DNA from: Alkalicoccus chagannorensis DSM 18086
GTDB taxonomy: Bacteria > Bacillota > Bacilli > Bacillales > Salisediminibacteriaceae
Direction: 5' to 3'
Length of the DNA stretch: 64,000 bases
Assembly (NCBI RefSeq): GCF_000429725.1
Contig: NZ_AUCK01000015.1
Span: 1 to 64,000, forward strand
The translations under genes and the position numbers were made by a program. Positions 62,961-64,000 of this stretch are shown here, in pieces. Numbering within the stretch: the stretch's first letter is position 1; each line of letters opens with the position of its first letter. The notes under the pieces were generated by a model. It saw only the letters and a list, made by a program, of their open reading frames with translations. It did no database searches and was not told the DNA's origin.

Positions 62961-63300
62961 GCGCTGGATTTTCGCCTCGTTCTGATCCTCGTATTCGAGG
63001 TCCTCCGATATCGGCAGCAGGCCGTACGCTTCAACTGCCTGATTATCATAGGCACGAGCTTGTTACATACGGACGGAACTTTACCCATGCGACGTTTCCA
63101 GGAGGAATCGGGATGCCAGTAGCTTCAACGTATTTACCATGAAAGCGGAATAGCCTTCGTGTCTGCGTATCGTGACGTCTTTCTCCAATAAGCAGATCCG
63201 TTTCACCGACGTGTCCGGCGGGGACGCCTGTGGCATCAGCGCAGCCTGAAGATCCTTTCTCAGGGGGGCTTTCCTGAGAAATAGCTGAAGGCAAGCTTCC
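62961..63300 (-). pseudogene. Frameshifted gene remnant on the minus strand
   Basis: Two adjoining frames give protein-like sequence: the first has GHVGETDLLIGERRHDTQ and EATGIPIPPGNVAWVKFRPYV, the second QARAYDNQAVEAYGLLPISE and DLEYEDQNEAKIQ. They join if one base is shifted near 63070. The remnant is flanked by an internally deleted repeat copy on its left and a right-half repeat copy on its right. Faint resemblance to small His-rich beta proteins such as YmaF is not secure; I do not recognise the function. Confidence 0.4.
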
Positions 63301-63338
63301 GCCGGTAAGCAGAGGGGAAATACAGCCAAACGAATAAA

Positions 63339-63408
63339 CAGGTTTCTTCCCTTAAAGAACCTGCGCCGCACGCCGTTCCGAACAAAAGGCGCTGCGCGCT
63401 TTTATTCT
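63339..63408 (+). repeat. Interspersed palindromic repeat, right-half fragment
   Basis: Contains TTTCTTCCCTTAAAGAACCTGC..., CACGCCGTTCCGAAC and the right hairpin GGCGCTGCGCGC. The left half is missing. The gap up to 63647 beyond it is AT-rich, with the sat leader. Confidence 0.7.
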
Positions 63409-63594
63409 TGTGTGCATGCCGGTCAGCCGATGTCCCTCTTGTTGATCGGGCAGGTTAGTTTTTAATACTTAGTTGAGTAATCTTATGTGAAATGTATCCT
63501 AATTTTCAAAAAAAGGTTGAAGTTCGCGTTGGACGGGGCTATGATTACGATCATACACTTTTTCACAGCCGGAAGGCTTTTCTTTTTACGTTTA

Positions 63595-63617
63595 ATTCAT
63601 AGTTAACAGGTATGAAT
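63595..63617 (+). promoter_or_regulatory. Inverted repeat before the sulfate adenylyltransferase gene
   Basis: ATTCATA and TATGAAT form perfect 7-bp arms around nine bases, 30 bases before the start. A regulator of sulfur assimilation (for example CymR-like) might bind it, but it does not match a known box by eye. No S-box riboswitch was recognised. Confidence 0.4.
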
Positions 63618-63647
63618 GATGTAAATACTTTATGAGGAGGAAATGAT

Positions 63648-64000
63648 ATGGTAAATACCCCGCATGGCGGCAGCTTAATTCAACGGGAGGCATCTCCTTC
63701 AGAGAAAGCGGCCCTGCAGCAGAAAGCAGCATCGCTGCCGGTACTGGAAATCTCAGCCTGGACTCTCTCTGATCTGGAGCTCATTGCCCTTGGTGGATTC
63801 AGTCCGTTAACTGGTTTTTTGAAGAAAGCGGATTATGAACGGGTGGTCGAGGAAGGCCGCCTGGCGGATGGAACACCATGGCCTGTTCCGATCACGCTGC
63901 CTCTGAAGCAAGCAGAGGCCGACACGGTACAAGCCGGGAAGCAGGCCGCCCTGCGCGGAGCAGACGGAATCATCTACGCGATTCTTGAGGTCGAAGAAAT
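63648..64000 (+). CDS. sat: Sulfate adenylyltransferase, N-terminal part (cut by window end)
   Basis: Converts sulfate and ATP to adenosine phosphosulfate for assimilation. The 117 codons visible start MVNTPHGGSLIQRE and contain LSDLELIALGGFSPLTGFL, the typical opening of the PUA-like N domain, followed by the WPVPITLPL strand. The start is preceded by TATGAGGAGG. The catalytic HxGH part lies beyond the window. Confidence 0.92.
   Translation, partial: MVNTPHGGSLIQREASPSEKAALQQKAASLPVLEISAWTLSDLELIALGGFSPLTGFLKKADYERVVEEGRLADGTPWPVPITLPLKQAEADTVQAGKQAALRGADGIIYAILEVEE

Noticed and set aside
63410-63647. S-box (SAM) or T-box riboswitch before sat
   Set aside because: No conserved core sequence or terminator/antiterminator pair was recognised.
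1-64000. CRISPR arrays, tRNA or rRNA genes, insertion sequence transposases
   Set aside because: None recognised; the regular repeats present are long, palindromic and dispersed, not spacer-separated.

Overview
The window looks like a stretch of chromosome from a moderately halophilic, probably alkaliphilic member of the Bacillaceae. The reasons are strong AGGAGG-type ribosome binding sites, GTG and TTG starts, acidic surface proteins and lipoproteins, and osmoadaptation genes (ectoine hydroxylase EctD, a glycine-betaine binding lipoprotein, a GbsR-type regulator). The species itself is inferred only in this broad sense. No rRNA, tRNA, CRISPR array, prophage or transposase gene was seen.

Layout. 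1-4.4 kb: on the minus strand a secreted glycerophosphodiesterase, a betaine-binding lipoprotein and its likely regulator; then two very small membrane proteins. 4.9-10.6 kb: an AspT/YidE-type transporter, a cysteine-poor family-4-like uracil-DNA glycosylase, a lipoprotein, a DUF2254 membrane protein and a methyltransferase. 10.7-17.2 kb: a cysteine-free YeeE/YedE protein, a PAS-GGDEF-EAL-GAF protein, NAD(P)H-hydrate repair enzyme and a HAD phosphatase. 17.7-25.4 kb: SelO, a degenerate Nudix protein, a quinone-reductase-like MDR, a 55-residue CxxC protein missed by length cut-offs, an isochorismatase-type hydrolase, an alpha/beta hydrolase, a Nudix hydrolase and a VOC protein. 25.5-33.7 kb: a Ca2+-type P-type ATPase with an overlapping small gene, a penicillin acylase family enzyme and a DUF418 membrane protein. 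34-40.9 kb: ectD behind a SigB-like promoter, an SDR, hypoxanthine phosphoribosyltransferase, a PhnD-like lipoprotein, and a catalytically dead arginyl-tRNA-synthetase-like protein. 41-53.4 kb: a transglycosylase, PepF, an MFS pump with an overlapping tautomerase, two membrane proteins, arginine deiminase, a CstB-like persulfide dioxygenase-rhodanese, an MhqO/MhqA-like dioxygenase and HtpX. 53.6-64 kb: a CMD protein, a thiamine-diphosphate enzyme translationally coupled to a GAF-PAS-GGDEF-EAL protein, GNAT and HAD enzymes, a PLP decarboxylase with a cre site on its promoter, and the start of sulfate adenylyltransferase at the right edge.

The most striking non-coding feature is an interspersed, about 135-145 bp repeat with a long nested palindrome. 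About ten complete or near-complete copies and several fragments lie in intergenic gaps, nearly all in one orientation, and the arms change in a compensating way between copies. A second family of about 40 bp hairpins occurs three times between 40.9 and 53.5 kb. Neither family carries a protein.

Several proteins look like paralogues that lost their catalytic residues (ArgRS-like, YeeE-like, Nudix-like, thioredoxin-like). The ArgRS-like protein and the structured repeat are the best candidates for undescribed biology. Eight lipoproteins occur in 64 kb, two of them with long Asn/Asp/Glu-rich linkers.
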